This document shows, piece after piece, positions 1 through 15,215 of a stretch of DNA of 64,000 nucleotides. Position numbers and translations under genes: made by a program. The number at the start of each line of letters is the position of its first letter. The stretch's first letter is position 1. The DNA is from Apostichopus japonicus (taxonomy: Eukaryota > Echinodermata > Holothuroidea > Aspidochirotida > Stichopodidae), in the NCBI RefSeq assembly GCF_037975245.1, contig NC_092571.1:9090501-9154500 (forward strand), read 5' to 3'. The notes under the pieces were generated by a model. That model was not told where the DNA came from. It made no database searches and was given only the letters and a program-made list of their open reading frames with translations.

Positions 1-454
1 ACATTCGATTGATCGGTACCGCACATGCGATTGATCGGTACCGAACATTCGATTGATCAATACCGCACATTCGATTGATCGGTACCGCACATTCGATTGA
101 TGGGTACCGCACATTCGATTGATCGGTACCGAACATTCGATTGATCGGTACCGCACAATCGATTGATCGGTACCGAACATTCGATTGATCGGTACCGCAC
201 ATTCGATTGATCGGTACCGCACATTGGATTGATCGGTACCGAACATTCGATTGATCGGTACCGCACATTCGATTGATCGGTACCGCACATTCGATTGATC
301 GGTACCGCACATTCGATTGATCGGTATCGAACATTCGATTGATCAATACCGCACATTCGATTGATCGGTACCGCACATTCGATTGATCGGTACCGAACAT
401 TCGATTGATCGGTACCGCACATTCGATTGATCGGTACCGCACATTCGATTGATC

Positions 455-500
455 GGTACGGTACCGAACATTCGATTGTTCGGTATCGCACATTAGTTGA
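455..500. repeat. J junction motif 1
   Basis: Reads GGTACGGTACC (GGTAC duplicated, +5 bp), then GAAC, a GTTC unit, GGTATCGCAC and ATTAGTTGA (-1 bp). The net shift is +4, so every J motif moves the 22-bp phase. Confidence 0.9.
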
Positions 501-1778
501 TCGGTACCGCACATTCGATTGATCGGTACCGCACATTCGATTCATCGGTACCGCACATTCGATTGATCGGTACCGCACATTCGATTGATCGGTACCGCAC
601 ATTTGATTGATCGGTACCGCACATTCGATTGTTCGGTACCGCACATTCGATTGATCGGTATCGAACATTCGATTGATCGGTACCGCACATTCGATTGTTC
701 GGTACCGCACATTCGATTGATCGGTATCGAACATTCGATTGATCGGTACCGCACATGCGATTGATCGGTACCGCACATTCGATTGATCGATACCGCACAT
801 TCGATTGATCGGTACCGCACATTCGATTGATCGGTACCGAACATTCGATTGATCAATACCGCACATTCGATTCATCGGTACCGCACATGCGATTGATCGG
901 TACCGAACATTCGATTGATCGGTACCGCACATTCGATTGATCGGTACCGCACATGCGATTGATCGGTACCGCACATTCGATTGATCGGTACCGCACATGC
1001 GATTGATCGGTACCGCACATTCGATTGATCGATACCGCACATTCGATTGATCGGTACCGCACATTCGATTGATCGGTACCGAACATTCGATTGATCAATA
1101 CCGCACATTCGATTGATCGGTACCGCACATGCGATTGATCGGTACCGAACATTCGATTGATCGCTACCGCACATTCGATTGATCGGTACCGCACATGCGA
1201 TTGATCGGTACCGAACATTCGATTGATCAATACCGCACATTCGATTGATCGGTACCGCACATTCGATTGTTCGGTACCGCACATTCGATTGTTCGGTACC
1301 GCACATTCGATTGATCGGTATCGAACATTCGATTGATCGGTACCGCACATTCGATTGATCGGTACCGCACATTCGATTGATCGGTACCGCACATTCGATT
1401 GTTCGGTACCCAACATTCGATTGATCAATACCGCACATTCGATTGATCGGTACCGCACGTTCGATTGATCGGTACCGAACATTCGATTGATCGGTACCGA
1501 ACATTCGATTGATCGGTACCGCACATTCGATTGATCGGTACCGCACATTCGATTGATCGGTACCGCACATTCGATTGATCAATACCGCACATTCGATTGT
1601 TCGGTACCGCACATTCGATTGATCGGTATCGAACATTCGATTGATCGGTACCGCACATTCGATTGTTCGGTACCGCACATTCGATTGATCGGTACCGCAC
1701 ATTCGATTGATCGGTACCGAACATTCGATTGATCGGTACCGCACATTCGATTGATCGGTACCGCACATTCGATTGATC

Positions 1779-1824
1779 GGTACGGTACCGAACATTCGAT
1801 TGTTCGGTATCGCACATTAGTTGA
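1779..1824. repeat. J motif 2
   Basis: Full J motif 1,324 bp after the first. The pair recurs at 17418 and 18742. Confidence 0.9.
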
Positions 1825-2669
1825 TCGGTACCGCATATTCGATTGATCGCTACCGCACATTCGATTCATCGGTACCGCACATTCGATTGATCGGTACCGC
1901 ACATTCGATTGATCGGTACCGCACATTTGATTGTTCGGTACCGCACATTCGATTGTTCGGTACCGCACATTCGATTGATCGGTATCGAACATTCGATTGA
2001 TCGGTACCGCACATGCGATTGATCGGTACCGCACATTCGATTGATCGGTACCGAACATTGGATTGATCAGTACCGCACATTGGATTGATCGGTGTCGCAC
2101 ATTCGATTAATCGGTACCGCACATATGATTGATCGTTACCGCACATTCGATTGATCGGTACAACACATTCGATTGATCGGTACCGCACATTCGATTGATC
2201 GGTACCGTACATTCGATTGATCGGTAACGCACATTCGATTGATCGGTACCGCACATTCGATTGATCGGTACCGCACATTCGATTGATCGGTACCGCACAT
2301 TCGATTGATCGGTACCGAACATTCGATTGATCGGTACCGCACAATCGATTGATCGGTACCGAACATTCGATTGATCGGTACCGAACATTCGATTGATCAA
2401 TACCGCACATTCGATTGATCGGTAACGAACATTCGATTGATCGGTACCGCACATTCGATTGATCGGTAACGAAGATTCGATTGATCGGTACCGCACATTC
2501 GATTGATCGGTACCGAACATTCGATTGATCAATACCGCACATTCGATTGATCGGTACCGCACATTCGATTGATCGGTACCGAACAATCGATTGATCGCTA
2601 CCGCACATTCGATTGATCGGTACCGCACATTCGATTCATCGGTACCGCACATTCGATTGATCGGTACCG

Positions 2670-3590
2670 CACATTCGATTGATCGGTACCGCACATTCGA
2701 TTGTTCGGTACCGCACATTCGATTGTTCGGTACCGCACATTCGATTGATCGGTATCGAACATTCGATTGATCGGTACTGCACATTCGATTTTTCGGTACC
2801 GCACATTCGATTAATCGGTACCGCACATTCGATTGATCGGTACCGAACATTCGATTGATCAATACCGAACATTCGATTGATCGGTACCGCACAATCGATT
2901 GATCGGTACCGAACATTCGATTGATCGGTACCGAACATTCGATTGATCGGTACCGCACATTCGATTGATCGGTAACGAACATTCGATTGATCGGTACCGC
3001 ACATTCGATTGATCGGTAACGAAGATTCGATTGATCGGTACCGCACATTCGATTGATCGGTACCGAACATTCGATTGTTCGGTACCGCACATTCGATTGA
3101 TCGGTACCGCACATTCGATTGATCGGTACCGAACAATCGATTGATCGGTACCGCACATTCGATTGATCGGTACCGCACATTCGATTCATCGGTACCGCAC
3201 ATTCGATTGATCGGTACCGCACATTCGATTGATCGGTACCGCACATTCGATTGTTCGGTACCCAACATTCGATTGATCAATACCGCACATTCGATTGATC
3301 GGTACCGCACATTCGATTGTTCGGTACCGCACATTCGATTGTTCGGTACCGCACATTCGATTGATCGGAATCGAACATTCGATTGATCGATACTGCACAT
3401 TCGATTTTTCGGTACCGCACATTCGATTAATCGGTACCGCACAATCGATTGATCGGTACCGAACATTCGATTGATCAATACCGCACATTCGATTGATCGG
3501 TACCGCACAATCGATTGATCGGTACCGAACATTCGATTGATCGGTAACGAACATTCGATTGATCGGTACCGCACATTCGATTGATCGGTA
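2670..3590. repeat. K module, copy 1
   Basis: A run of about 42 units in fixed order, including GATTTTTCGG, GGTAACGAAGATTCG, TTCATCGG, GGTACCCAAC, then GGAATCGAAC, GATACTGCAC and a second GATTTTTCGG. The order is the same in copies at 5664, 16061 and 19611, with shorter right-hand copies at 4896 and 8337. Confidence 0.8.
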
Positions 3591-4903
3591 CCCAACATTC
3601 GATTGATCAATACCGCACATTCGATTGATCGGTACCGCACATTCGATTGATCGGTACAGAACATTCGATTGATCGGTACCGCACATCGATTGATCGGTAC
3701 CGCACATTCGATTGATCGGTACCGCACATTCGATTGATCGGTATCGAACATTCGATTGATCAATACCGCACATTCGATTGATCGGTACCGCACATTCGAT
3801 TGATCGGTACCGAACATTCGATTGATCGGTACCGCACATTCGATTGATCGGTACCGCACATTCGATTGATCGGTACGGTACCGAACATTCGATTGTTCGG
3901 TATCGCACATTAGTTGATCGGTACCGCACATTCGATTGATCGCTACCGCCCATTCGATTCATCGGTACCGCACATTCGATTGATCGGTACCGCACATTCG
4001 ATTGATCGGTACCGCACATTTGATTGTTCGGTACCGCACATTCGATTGTTCGGTACCCCACATTCGATTGATCGGTATCGAACATTCGATTGATCGGTAC
4101 CGCACATGCGATTGATCGGTACCGCACATTCGATTGATCGGTACCGAACATTGGATTGATCGGTACCGCACATTGGATTGATCGGTATCGCACATTCGAT
4201 TAATCGGTACCGCACATATGATTGATCGTTACCGCACATTCGATTGATCGGTACAACACAATCGATTGAACAGTACCGCACATTCGATTGATCGGTACCG
4301 AACATTCGATTGATCGGTAACGCACATTCGATTGATCGGTACCGCACATTCGGTTGATCGGTACCGCACATTCGATTGATCGGTACCGCACATTCGATTG
4401 ATCGGTACCGAACATTCGATTGATCGGTACCGCACAATCGATTGATCGGTACCGAACATTCGATTGATCGGTACCGAACATTCGATTGATCAATACCGCA
4501 CATTCGATTGATCGGTAACGAACATTCGATTGATCGGTACCGCACATTCGATTGATCGGTAACGAAGATTCGATTGATCGGTACCGCACATTCGATTGAT
4601 CGGTACCGAACATTCGATTGATCAATACCGCACATTCGATTGATCGGTACCGCACATTCGATTGATCGGTACCGAACAATCGATTGATCGGTACCGCACA
4701 TTCGATTGATCGGTACCGCACATTCGATTGATCGGTACCGCACATTCGATTGATCGGTACCGCACATTCGATTGATCGGTACCGCACATTCGATTGTTCG
4801 GTACCGCACATTCGATTGTTCGGTACCGCACATTCGATTGATCGGTATCGAACATTCGATTGATCGGTACCGCACATTCGATTTTTCGGTACCGCACATT
4901 CGA
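3590..4903. repeat. Block H3, copy 1
   Basis: Matches 6870-8183 at offset 3,280, including the one-base-short CACATCGATT unit (3683 and 6962), GGTACAGAAC (3655 and 6935) and the J motif (3872 and 7152). The match ends where GATTGATCGG here is GATTAATCGG in the partner. I saw no other difference in the parts compared. Confidence 0.8.
3872..3917. repeat. J motif 3
   Basis: Full J motif within block H3 copy 1, followed by GATCGCTACCGCCC. Confidence 0.9.
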
Positions 4904-5696
4904 TTGATCGGTACCGAACATTCGATTGTTCGGTACCGCACATTCGATTGATCGGTACCGCACATTCGATTGATCGGTACCGAACAATCGATTGATCGGT
5001 ACCGCACATTCGATTGATCGGTACCGCACATTCGATTCATCGGTACCGCACATTCGATTGATCGGTACCGCACATTCGATTGATCGGTACCGCACATTCG
5101 ATTGTTCGGTACCCAACATTCGATTGATCAATACCGCACATTCGATTGATCGGTACCGCACATTCGATTGTTCGGTACCGCACATTCGATTGTTCGGTAC
5201 CGCACATTCGATTGATCGGAATCGAACATTCGATTGATCGATACTGCACATTCGATTTTTCGGTACCGCACATTCGATTAATCGGTACCGCACAATCGAT
5301 TGATCGGTACCGAACATTCGATTGATCAATACCGCACATTCGATTGATCGGTACCGCACAATCGATTGATCGGTACCGAACATTCGATTGATCGGTAACG
5401 AACATTCGATTGATCGGTACCGCACATTCGATTGATCGGTACCCAACATTCGATTGATCAATACCGCACATTCGATTGATCGGTACCGCACATTCGATTG
5501 ATCGGTACAGAACATTCGATTGATCGGTACCGCACATCGATTGATCGGTACCGCACATTCGATTGATCGGTACCGCACATTCGATTGATCGGTATCGAAC
5601 ATTCGATTGATCAATACCGCACATTCGATTGATCGGTACCGCACATTCGATTGATCGGTACCGAACATTCGATTGATCGGTACCGCACATTCGATT
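4896..5696. repeat. K module, right part plus H3 start
   Basis: Matches 3045-3845 at offset 1,851. It includes the CACATCGATT unit (5534), so it joins the right half of K to the left end of H3. Confidence 0.75.
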
Positions 5697-6584
5697 GTTC
5701 GGTACCGCACATTCGATTGTTCGGTACCGCACATTCGATTGATCGGTATCGAACATTCGATTGATCGGTACTGCACATTCGATTTTTCGGTACCGCACAT
5801 TCGATTAATCGGTACCGCACATTCGATTGATCGGTACCGAACATTCGATTGATCAATACCGAACATTCGATTGATCGGTACCGCACAATCGATTGATCGG
5901 TACCGAACATTCGATTGATCGGTACCGAACATTCGATTGATCGGTACCGCACATTCGATTGATCGGTAACGAACATTCGATTGATCGGTACCGCACATTC
6001 GATTGATCGGTAACGAAGATTCGATTGATCGGTACCGCACATTCGATTGATCGGTACCGAACATTCGATTGTTCGGTACCGCACATTCGATTGATCGGTA
6101 CCGCACATTCGATTGATCGGTACCGAACAATCGATTGATCGGTACCGCACATTCGATTGATCGGTACCGCACATTCGATTCATCGGTACCGCACATTCGA
6201 TTGATCGGTACCGCACATTCGATTGATCGGTACCGCACATTCGATTGTTCGGTACCCAACATTCGATTGATCAATACCGCACATTCGATTGATCGGTACC
6301 GCACATTCGATTGTTCGGTACCGCACATTCGATTGTTCGGTACCGCACATTCGATTGATCGGAATCGAACATTCGATTGATCGATACTGCACATTCGATT
6401 TTTCGGTACCGCACATTCGATTAATCGGTACCGCACAATCGATTGATCGGTACCGAACATTCGATTGATCAATACCGCACATTCGATTGATCGGTACCGC
6501 ACAATCGATTGATCGGTACCGAACATTCGATTGATCGGTAACGAACATTCGATTGATCGGTACCGCACATTCGATTGATCGGTA
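5664..6584. repeat. K module, copy 2
   Basis: Matches 2670-3590 at offset 2,994. After 6584 it switches to a GCACATGCG series instead of GGTACCCAAC. Confidence 0.78.
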
Positions 6585-6869
6585 CCGCACATGCGATTGA
6601 TCGGTACCGAACATTCGATTGATCAATACCGCACATTCGATTGATCGGTACCGCACATGCGATTGATCGGTACCGAACATTCGATTGATCAATACCGCAC
6701 ATTCGATTGATCGGTACCGCACATTCGATTGTTCGGTATCGCACATTCGATTGTTCGGTACCGCACATTCGATTGATCGGTATCGAACATTCGATTGATC
6801 GGTACCGCACATTCGATTGATCGGTACCGCACATTCGATTGATCGGTACCGCATATTCGATTGTTCGGT

Positions 6870-8183
6870 ACCCAACATTCGATTGATCAATACCGCACAT
6901 TCGATTGATCGGTACCGCACATTCGATTGATCGGTACAGAACATTCGATTGATCGGTACCGCACATCGATTGATCGGTACCGCACATTCGATTGATCGGT
7001 ACCGCACATTCGATTGATCGGTATCGAACATTCGATTGATCAATACCGCACATTCGATTGATCGGTACCGCACATTCGATTGATCGGTACCGAACATTCG
7101 ATTGATCGGTACCGCACATTCGATTGATCGGTACCGCACATTCGATTGATCGGTACGGTACCGAACATTCGATTGTTCGGTATCGCACATTAGTTGATCG
7201 GTACCGCACATTCGATTGATCGCTACCGCCCATTCGATTCATCGGTACCGCACATTCGATTGATCGGTACCGCACATTCGATTGATCGGTACCGCACATT
7301 TGATTGTTCGGTACCGCACATTCGATTGTTCGGTACCCCACATTCGATTGATCGGTATCGAACATTCGATTGATCGGTACCGCACATGCGATTGATCGGT
7401 ACCGCACATTCGATTGATCGGTACCGAACATTGGATTGATCGGTACCGCACATTGGATTGATCGGTATCGCACATTCGATTAATCGGTACCGCACATATG
7501 ATTGATCGTTACCGCACATTCGATTGATCGGTACAACACAATCGATTGAACAGTACCGCACATTCGATTGATCGGTACCGAACATTCGATTGATCGGTAA
7601 CGCACATTCGATTGATCGGTACCGCACATTCGGTTGATCGGTACCGCACATTCGATTGATCGGTACCGCACATTCGATTGATCGGTACCGAACATTCGAT
7701 TGATCGGTACCGCACAATCGATTGATCGGTACCGAACATTCGATTGATCGGTACCGAACATTCGATTGATCAATACCGCACATTCGATTGATCGGTAACG
7801 AACATTCGATTGATCGGTACCGCACATTCGATTGATCGGTAACGAAGATTCGATTGATCGGTACCGCACATTCGATTGATCGGTACCGAACATTCGATTG
7901 ATCAATACCGCACATTCGATTGATCGGTACCGCACATTCGATTGATCGGTACCGAACAATCGATTGATCGGTACCGCACATTCGATTGATCGGTACCGCA
8001 CATTCGATTGATCGGTACCGCACATTCGATTGATCGGTACCGCACATTCGATTGATCGGTACCGCACATTCGATTGTTCGGTACCGCACATTCGATTGTT
8101 CGGTACCGCACATTCGATTGATCGGTATCGAACATTCGATTGATCGGTACCGCACATTCGATTTTTCGGTACCGCACATTCGA
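6870..8183. repeat. Block H3, copy 2
   Basis: Partner of 3590-4903. Its part from about 7130 to 7625 is repeated a third time from about 21143 to 21640 (offset 14,013), with GTTCTGTACC near 21345 for GTTCGGTACC here. Confidence 0.8.
7152..7197. repeat. J motif 4
   Basis: Full J motif in H3 copy 2, 3,280 bp from J3. The flanking GCTACCGCCC variant is shared. Confidence 0.9.
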
Positions 8184-8336
8184 TTAATCGGTACCGCACA
8201 TTCGATTGATCGGTACCGAACATTCGATTGATCAATACCGCACATTCGATTGATCGGTACCGCACAATCAATTGATCGGTACCGAACATTCGATTGATCG
8301 GTAACGAAGATTCGATTGATCGGTACCGCACATTCG

Positions 8337-8875
8337 ATTGATCGGTACCGAACATTCGATTGTTCGGTACCGCACATTCGATTGATCGGTACCGCACATT
8401 CGATTGATCGGTACCGAACAATCGATTGATCGGTACCGCACATTCGATTGATCGGTACCGCACATTCGATTCATCGGTACCGCACATTCGATTGATCGGT
8501 ACCGCACATTCGATTGATCGGTACCGCACATTCGATTGTTCGGTACCCAACATTCGATTGATCAATACAGCACATTCGATTGATCGGTACCGCACATTCG
8601 ATTGTTCGGTACCGCACATTCGATTGTTCGGTACCGCACATTCGATTGATCGGAATCGAACATTCGATTGATCGATACTGCACATTCGATTTTTCGGTAC
8701 CGCACATGCGATTAATCGGTACCGCACAATCGATTGATCGGTACCGAACATTCGATTGATCAATACCGCACATTCGATTGATCGGTACCGCACAATCGAT
8801 TGATCGGTACCGAACATTCGATTGATCGGTAACGAACATTCGATTGATCGGTACCGCACATTCGATTGATCGGTA
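8337..8875. repeat. K module, right part
   Basis: Matches about 3052-3590 at offset 5,285. Local changes include GATACAGCAC near 8575 and a CATGCG unit near 8706. Confidence 0.72.
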
Positions 8876-9311
8876 CCGCACATGCGATTGATCGGTACCG
8901 AACATTCGATTGATCAATACCGCACATTCGATTGATCGGTACCGCACATTCGATTGATGGGTATCGCACATTCAATTGATCGGTACCGAACATTCGATTG
9001 ATCGGTACCGCACAATCGATTGATCGGTACCGCACATTCGATTGATCGGTACCGCACATTCGATTGATCGGTGCCGCACATTCGATTGATCGGTACCGAA
9101 CATTCGATTGATCGGTACCGCACATTCGATTGATCGGTACCGCACATTCGATTGATCGGTACCGCACATTCGATTGATCGGTATCGAACATTCGATTGAT
9201 CAATACCGCACATTCGATTGATCGGTACCGCACATTCGATTGATCGGTACCGAACATTCGATTGATCGGTACCGCACATTCGATTGATCGGTACCGCACA
9301 TTCGATTGATC

Positions 9312-9357
9312 GGTACGGTACCGAACATTCGATTGTTCGGTATCGCACATTAGTTGA
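9312..9357. repeat. J motif 5
   Basis: Full J motif, followed by GATCGGTACC rather than the GATCGCTACC seen after J3 and J4. Confidence 0.9.
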
Positions 9358-11646
9358 TCGGTACCGCACATTCGATTGATCGGTACCGCACATTCGATTC
9401 ATCGGTACCGCACATTCGATTGATCGGTACCGCACATTCGATTGATCGGTACCGCACATTTGATTGTTCGGTACCGCACATTCGATTGATCGGTACCGCA
9501 CATTCGATTGTTCGGTACCGCACATTCGATTGATCGGTATCGAATATTCGATTGATCGGTACCGCACATGCGATTGATCGGTACCGCACATTCGATTGAT
9601 CGGTACCGCACATTTGATTGTTCGGTACCGCACATTCGATTGTTCGGTACCGCACATTCGATTGATCGGTATCGAACATTCGATTGATCGGTACCGCACA
9701 TGCGATTGATCGGTACCGCACATTCGATTGATCGGTACCGAACATTGGATTGATCAGTACCGCACATTCGATTGATCGGTGTCGCACATTCGATTAATCG
9801 GTACCGCACATATGATTGATCGTTACCGCACATTCGATTGATCGGTACAACACATTCGATTGATCGGTACCGCACATTCGATTGATCGGTACCGAACATT
9901 CGATTGATCGGTAACGCACATTCGATTGATCGGTACCGCACATTCGATTGATCGGTACCGCACATTCGATTGATCGGTACCGCACATTCGATTGATCGGT
10001 ACCGAACATTCGATTGATCGGTACCGCACAATCGATTGATCGGTACCGAACATTCGATTGATCGGTACCGAACATTCGATTGATCAATACCGCACATTCG
10101 ATTGATCGGTAACGAACATTCGATTGATCGGTACCGCACATTCGATTGATCGGTAACGAAGATTCGATTGATCGGTACCGCACATTCGATTGTTCGGTAC
10201 CGCACATTCGATTGTTCGGTACCGCACATTCGATTGATCGGTATCGAACATTCGATTGATCGGTACTGCACATTCGATTTTTCGGTACCGCACATTCGAT
10301 TGATCGGTACCGCACATTCGATTAATCGTACCGCACATTCGATTGATCAATACCGAACATACGATTGATCGGTACCGCACAATCGATTGATCGGTACCGA
10401 ACATTCGATTGATCGGTACCGAACATTCGATTGATCGGTACCGCACATTCGATTGATCGGAATCGAACATTCGATTGATCGATACTGCACATTCGATTTT
10501 TCGGTACCGCACATTCGATTAATCGGTACCGCACAATCGATTGATCGGTACCGAACATTCGATTGATCAATACCGCACATTCGATTGATCGGTACCGCAC
10601 ATTCGATTGATCGGTACCGAACAATCGATTGATCGGTACCGCACATTCGATTGATCGGTACCGCACATTCGATTGATCGGTACCGCACATTCGATTGATC
10701 GGTACCGCACATTCGATTGATCGGTACCGCACATTCGATTGTTCGGTACCCAACATTCGATTGATCAATACCGCACATTCGATTGATCGGTACCGCACAT
10801 TCGATTGTTCGGTACCGCACATTCGATTGTTCGGTACCACACATTCGATTGATTGGAATCGAACATTCGATTGATCGATACTGCACATTCGATTTTTCGG
10901 TACCGCACATTCGATTAATCGGTACCGCACATTCGATTGATCGGTACCGAACATTCGATTGATCAATACCGCACATTCGATTGATCGGTACCGCACAATC
11001 GATTGATCGGTACCGAACATTCGATTGATCGGTAACGAACATTCGATTGATCGGTACCGCACATTCGATTGATCGGTACCGCACATGCGATTGATCGGTA
11101 CCGAACATTCGATTGATCAATACCGCACATTCGATTGATCGGTACCGCACATGCGATTGATCGGTACCGAACATTCGATTGATCAATACCGCACATTCGA
11201 TTGATCGGTACCGCACATTCGATTGTTCGGTACCGTACATTCGATTGTTCGGTACCGCACATTCGATTGATCGGTATCGAACATTCGATTGATCGGTACC
11301 GCACATTCGATTGATCGGTACCGCACATTCGATTGATCGGTACCGCACATTCGATTGTTCGGTACCCAACATTCGATTGATCAATACCGCACATTCGATT
11401 GATCGGTACCGCACATTCGATTGATCGGTACCGAACATTCGATTGATCGGTACCGCACATTCGATTGATCGGTACCGCACATTCGATTGATCGGTACCGC
11501 ACATTCGATTGATCGGTATCGAACATTCGATTGATCAATACCGCACATTCGATTGATCGGTACCGCACATTCGATTGATCGGTACCGAACATTCGATTGA
11601 TCGGTACCGCACATTCGATTGATCGGTACCGCACATTCGATTGATC

Positions 11647-11692
11647 GGTACGGTACCGAACATTCGATTGTTCGGTATCGCACATTAGTTGA
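11647..11692. repeat. J motif 6
   Basis: Full J motif followed by GATCGCTACCGCAC. Confidence 0.9.
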
Positions 11693-12843
11693 TCGGTACC
11701 GCACATTCGATTGATCGCTACCGCACATTCGATTCATCGGTACCGCACATTCGATTGATCGGTACCGCACATTCGATTGATCGGTACCGCACATTCGATT
11801 GTTCGGTACCGCACATTCGATTGTTCGGTACCGCACATTCGATTGATCGGTATCGAACATTCGATTAATCGGTACCGCACATGCGATTGATCGGTACCGC
11901 ACATTCGATTGATCGGTACCGAACATTGGATTGATCGGTACCGCACATTGGATTGATCGGTATCGCACATTCGATTAATCGGTACCGCACATATGATTGA
12001 TCGTTACCGCACATTCGATTGATCGGTACAACACAATCGATTGATCGGTACCGCACATTCGATTGATCGGTACCGAACATTCGATTGATCGGTAACGCAC
12101 ATTCGATTGATCGGTACCGCACATTCGGTTGATCGGTACCGCACATTCGATTGATCGGTACCGCACATTCGATTGATCGGTACCGAACATTCGATTGATC
12201 GGTACCGCACAATCGATTGATCGGTACCGAACATTCGATTGATCGGTACCGAACATTCGATTGATCAATACCGCACATTCGATTGATCGGTAACGAACAT
12301 TCGAATGATCGGTACCGCACATTCGATTGATCGGTAACGAAGATTCGATTGATCGGTACCGCACATTCGATTGATCGGTACCGAACATTCGATTGATCAA
12401 TACCGCACATTCGATTGATCGGTACCGCACATTCGATTGATCGGTACCGAACAATCGATTGATCGGTACCGCACATTCGATTGATCGGTACCGCACATTC
12501 GATTGATTGGTACCGCACATTCGATTGATCGGTACCGCACATTCGATTGATCGGTACCGCACATTCGATTGTTCGGTACCGCACATTCGATTGTTCGGTA
12601 CCGCACATTCGATTGATCGGTATCGAACATTCGATTGATCGGTACCGCACATTCGATTTTTCGGTACCGCACATTCGATTAATCGGTACCGCACATTCGA
12701 TTGATAGGTACCGAACATTCGATTGATCAATATCGCACATTCGATTGATCGGTACCGCACAATCGATTGATCGGTACCGAACATTCGATTGATCGGTAAC
12801 GAACATTCGATTGATCGGTACCGCACATTCGATTGATCGGTAC

Positions 12844-13314
12844 CGAACATTCGATTGATCAATACCCTACATTCGATTGATCGGTACCGCACATTAGATT
12901 GTTCGGTACCGCACATTCGATTGTTCGGTACCGCACATTCGATTGATCGGTACCGCACATGCGATTGATCGGTACCGCACATTCGATTGATCGGTACCGA
13001 ACATTCGATTGATCGGTACCGCACATTGGATTAAACCGAACATTCGATTGATCGGTACCGCACATATGATTGATCGGTACCGCACATTCGATTGATCGGT
13101 ACAACACATTCGATTGATCGGTACCGCACATTCGATTGATCGGTACAACACATTCGATTGATCGGTACCGCACATTCGATTGATCGGTACCGCACATTCG
13201 ATTGATCGGTAACGAACATTCGATTGATCGGTACCGCACATTCGATTGATCGGTACCGAACATTCGATTGATCAATACCGCACATTCGATTGATCGGTAC
13301 CGCACATTCGATTG
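12844..13314. repeat. Block H4, copy 1 (carries a 5-bp-deletion unit)
   Basis: Begins near GATCAATACCCTAC, then CATTAGATTG, then a 5-bp-short unit at 13024, then ACATATG and two GGTACAACAC units. It matches 25454-25924 at offset 12,610 with few differences (for example GATTAAACC here against GATTGAACC). Confidence 0.75.
13024..13046. repeat. Unit with 5-bp deletion
   Basis: CATTGGATTAAACCGAAC: the TCGGT between GATTGA and ACCGAAC is missing. The preceding G at CATTGG is shared by all four such units. Confidence 0.88.
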
Positions 13315-14131
13315 TTCGGTACCGAACATTCGATTGTTCGGTACCGCACATTCGATTGATCGGTATCGAACATTCGATTGATCGGTACCGCACATTCGAT
13401 TGATCGGTACCGCACATTCGATTGATCGGTACCGCACATTCGATTGATCGGTACAACACATTCGATTGATCGGTACCGCACATTCGATTGATCGGTACCG
13501 AACATTCGATTGATCAATACCGCACATTCGATTGATCGATACCGCACATTCGATTGTTCGGTACCGAACATTGGATTAATCGGTATCGCACATTCGATTA
13601 ATCGGTACCGCACATATGATTGATCGTTACCGTACATTCGATTGATCGGTACAAAACATTCGATTGATCGGTACCGCACATTCGATTGATCGGTACCGAA
13701 CATTCGATTGATCGGTAACGCACATTCGATTGATCGGTACCGCACATTCGATTGATCGGTACCGCACATTCGATTGATGGGTACCGCACATTCGATTGAT
13801 CGGTACCGAACATTCGATTGATCGGTACCGCACAATCGATTGATCGGTACCGAACATTCGATTGATCGGTACCGCACATTCGATTGATCGGTACCGCACA
13901 TTCGATTGATCGGTACCGAACATTCGATTGATCGGTACCGCACATTCGATTGATCGTTACCGCACATTCGATTGATCGGTACCGCACATTCGATTGATCG
14001 GTATCGAACATTCGATTGATCAATACCGCACATTCGATTGATCGGTACCGCACATTCGATTGATCGGTACCGAACATTCGATTGATCGGTACCGTACATT
14101 CGATTGATCGGTACCGCACATTCGATTGATC

Positions 14132-14177
14132 GGTACGGTACCGAACATTCGATTGTTCGGTATCGCACATTAGTTGA
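14132..14177. repeat. J motif 7
   Basis: Full J motif, aligned with J1 at offset 13,677. Confidence 0.9.
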
Positions 14178-15169
14178 TCGGTACCGCACATTCGATTGAT
14201 CGGTACCGCACATTCGATTCATCGGTACCGCACATTCGATTGATCGGTACCGCACATTCGATTGATCGGTACCGCACATTTGATTGTTCGGTACCGCACA
14301 TTCGATTGTTCGGTACCGCACATTCGATTGATCGGTATCGAACATTCGATTGATCGGTACCGCACATTCGATTGTTCGGTACCGCACATTCGATTGATCG
14401 GTATCGAACATTCGATTGATCGGTACCGCACATGCGATTGATCGGTACCGCACATTCGATTGATCGATACCGCACATTCGATTGATCGGTACCGCACATT
14501 CGATTGATCGGTACCGAACATTCGATTGATCAATACCGCACATTCGATTGATCGGTACCGCACATGCGATTGATCGGTACCGAACATTCGACTGATCGCT
14601 ACCGCACATTCGATTGATCGGTACCGCACATGCGATTGATCGGTACCGAACATTCGATTGATCAATACCGCACATTCGATTGATCGGTACCGCACATTCG
14701 ATTGTTCGGTACCGCACATTCGATTGTTCGGTACCGCACATTCGATTGATCGGTATCGAACATTCGATTGATCGGTACCGCACATTCGATTGATCGGTAC
14801 CGCACATTCGATTGATCGGTACCGCACATTCGATTGTTCGGTACCCAACATTCGATTGATCAATACCGCACATTCGATTGATCGGTACCGCACTTTCGAT
14901 TGATCGGTACCGAACATTCGATTGATCGGTACCGCACATTCGATTGATCGGTACCGCACATTCGATTGATCGGTACCGCACATTCGATTGATCGGTACCG
15001 CACATTCGATTGATCAATACCGCACATTCGATTGTTCGGTACCGCACATTCGATTGATCGGTATCGAACATTCGATTGATCGGTACCGCACATTCGATTG
15101 TTCGGTACCGCACATTCGATTGATCGGTACCGCACATTCGATTGATCGGTACCGCACATTCGATTGATC

Positions 15170-15215
15170 GGTACGGTACCGAACATTCGATTGTTCGGTA
15201 TCGCACATTAGTTGA
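15170..15215. repeat. J motif 8
   Basis: Full J motif, aligned with J2 at offset 13,391. Confidence 0.9.

Larger units (their letters stand above)
1..1824. repeat. Long-range block H1, copy 1
   Basis: Matches 16964-18787 at a constant offset of 16,963 bp, including the two J motifs at 455 and 1779. I saw two differences: 994 C against 17957 T, and 1823 G against 18786 A. The match reaches the first base of the window, so the block probably begins upstream. Confidence 0.85.
1779..3590. repeat. Block H2, copy 1
   Basis: Matches 15170-16981 at offset 13,391. Differences noticed include CATATTC for CACATTC just after the J motif and CCGTACATTCG near 2209 against CCGAACATTCG near 15600. It contains the K module 2670-3590. 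Confidence 0.8.

Noticed and set aside
3141-3386. Plus-strand open frame of 81 codons, repeated identically at 4992, 6135, 8426, 16532 and 20082
   Set aside because: The plus strand has one TGA per 66 bp. Here TTCATC and GTTC variants happen to remove it. The frame begins at TTG, not ATG, and the copies are identical only because they sit in copied K modules.
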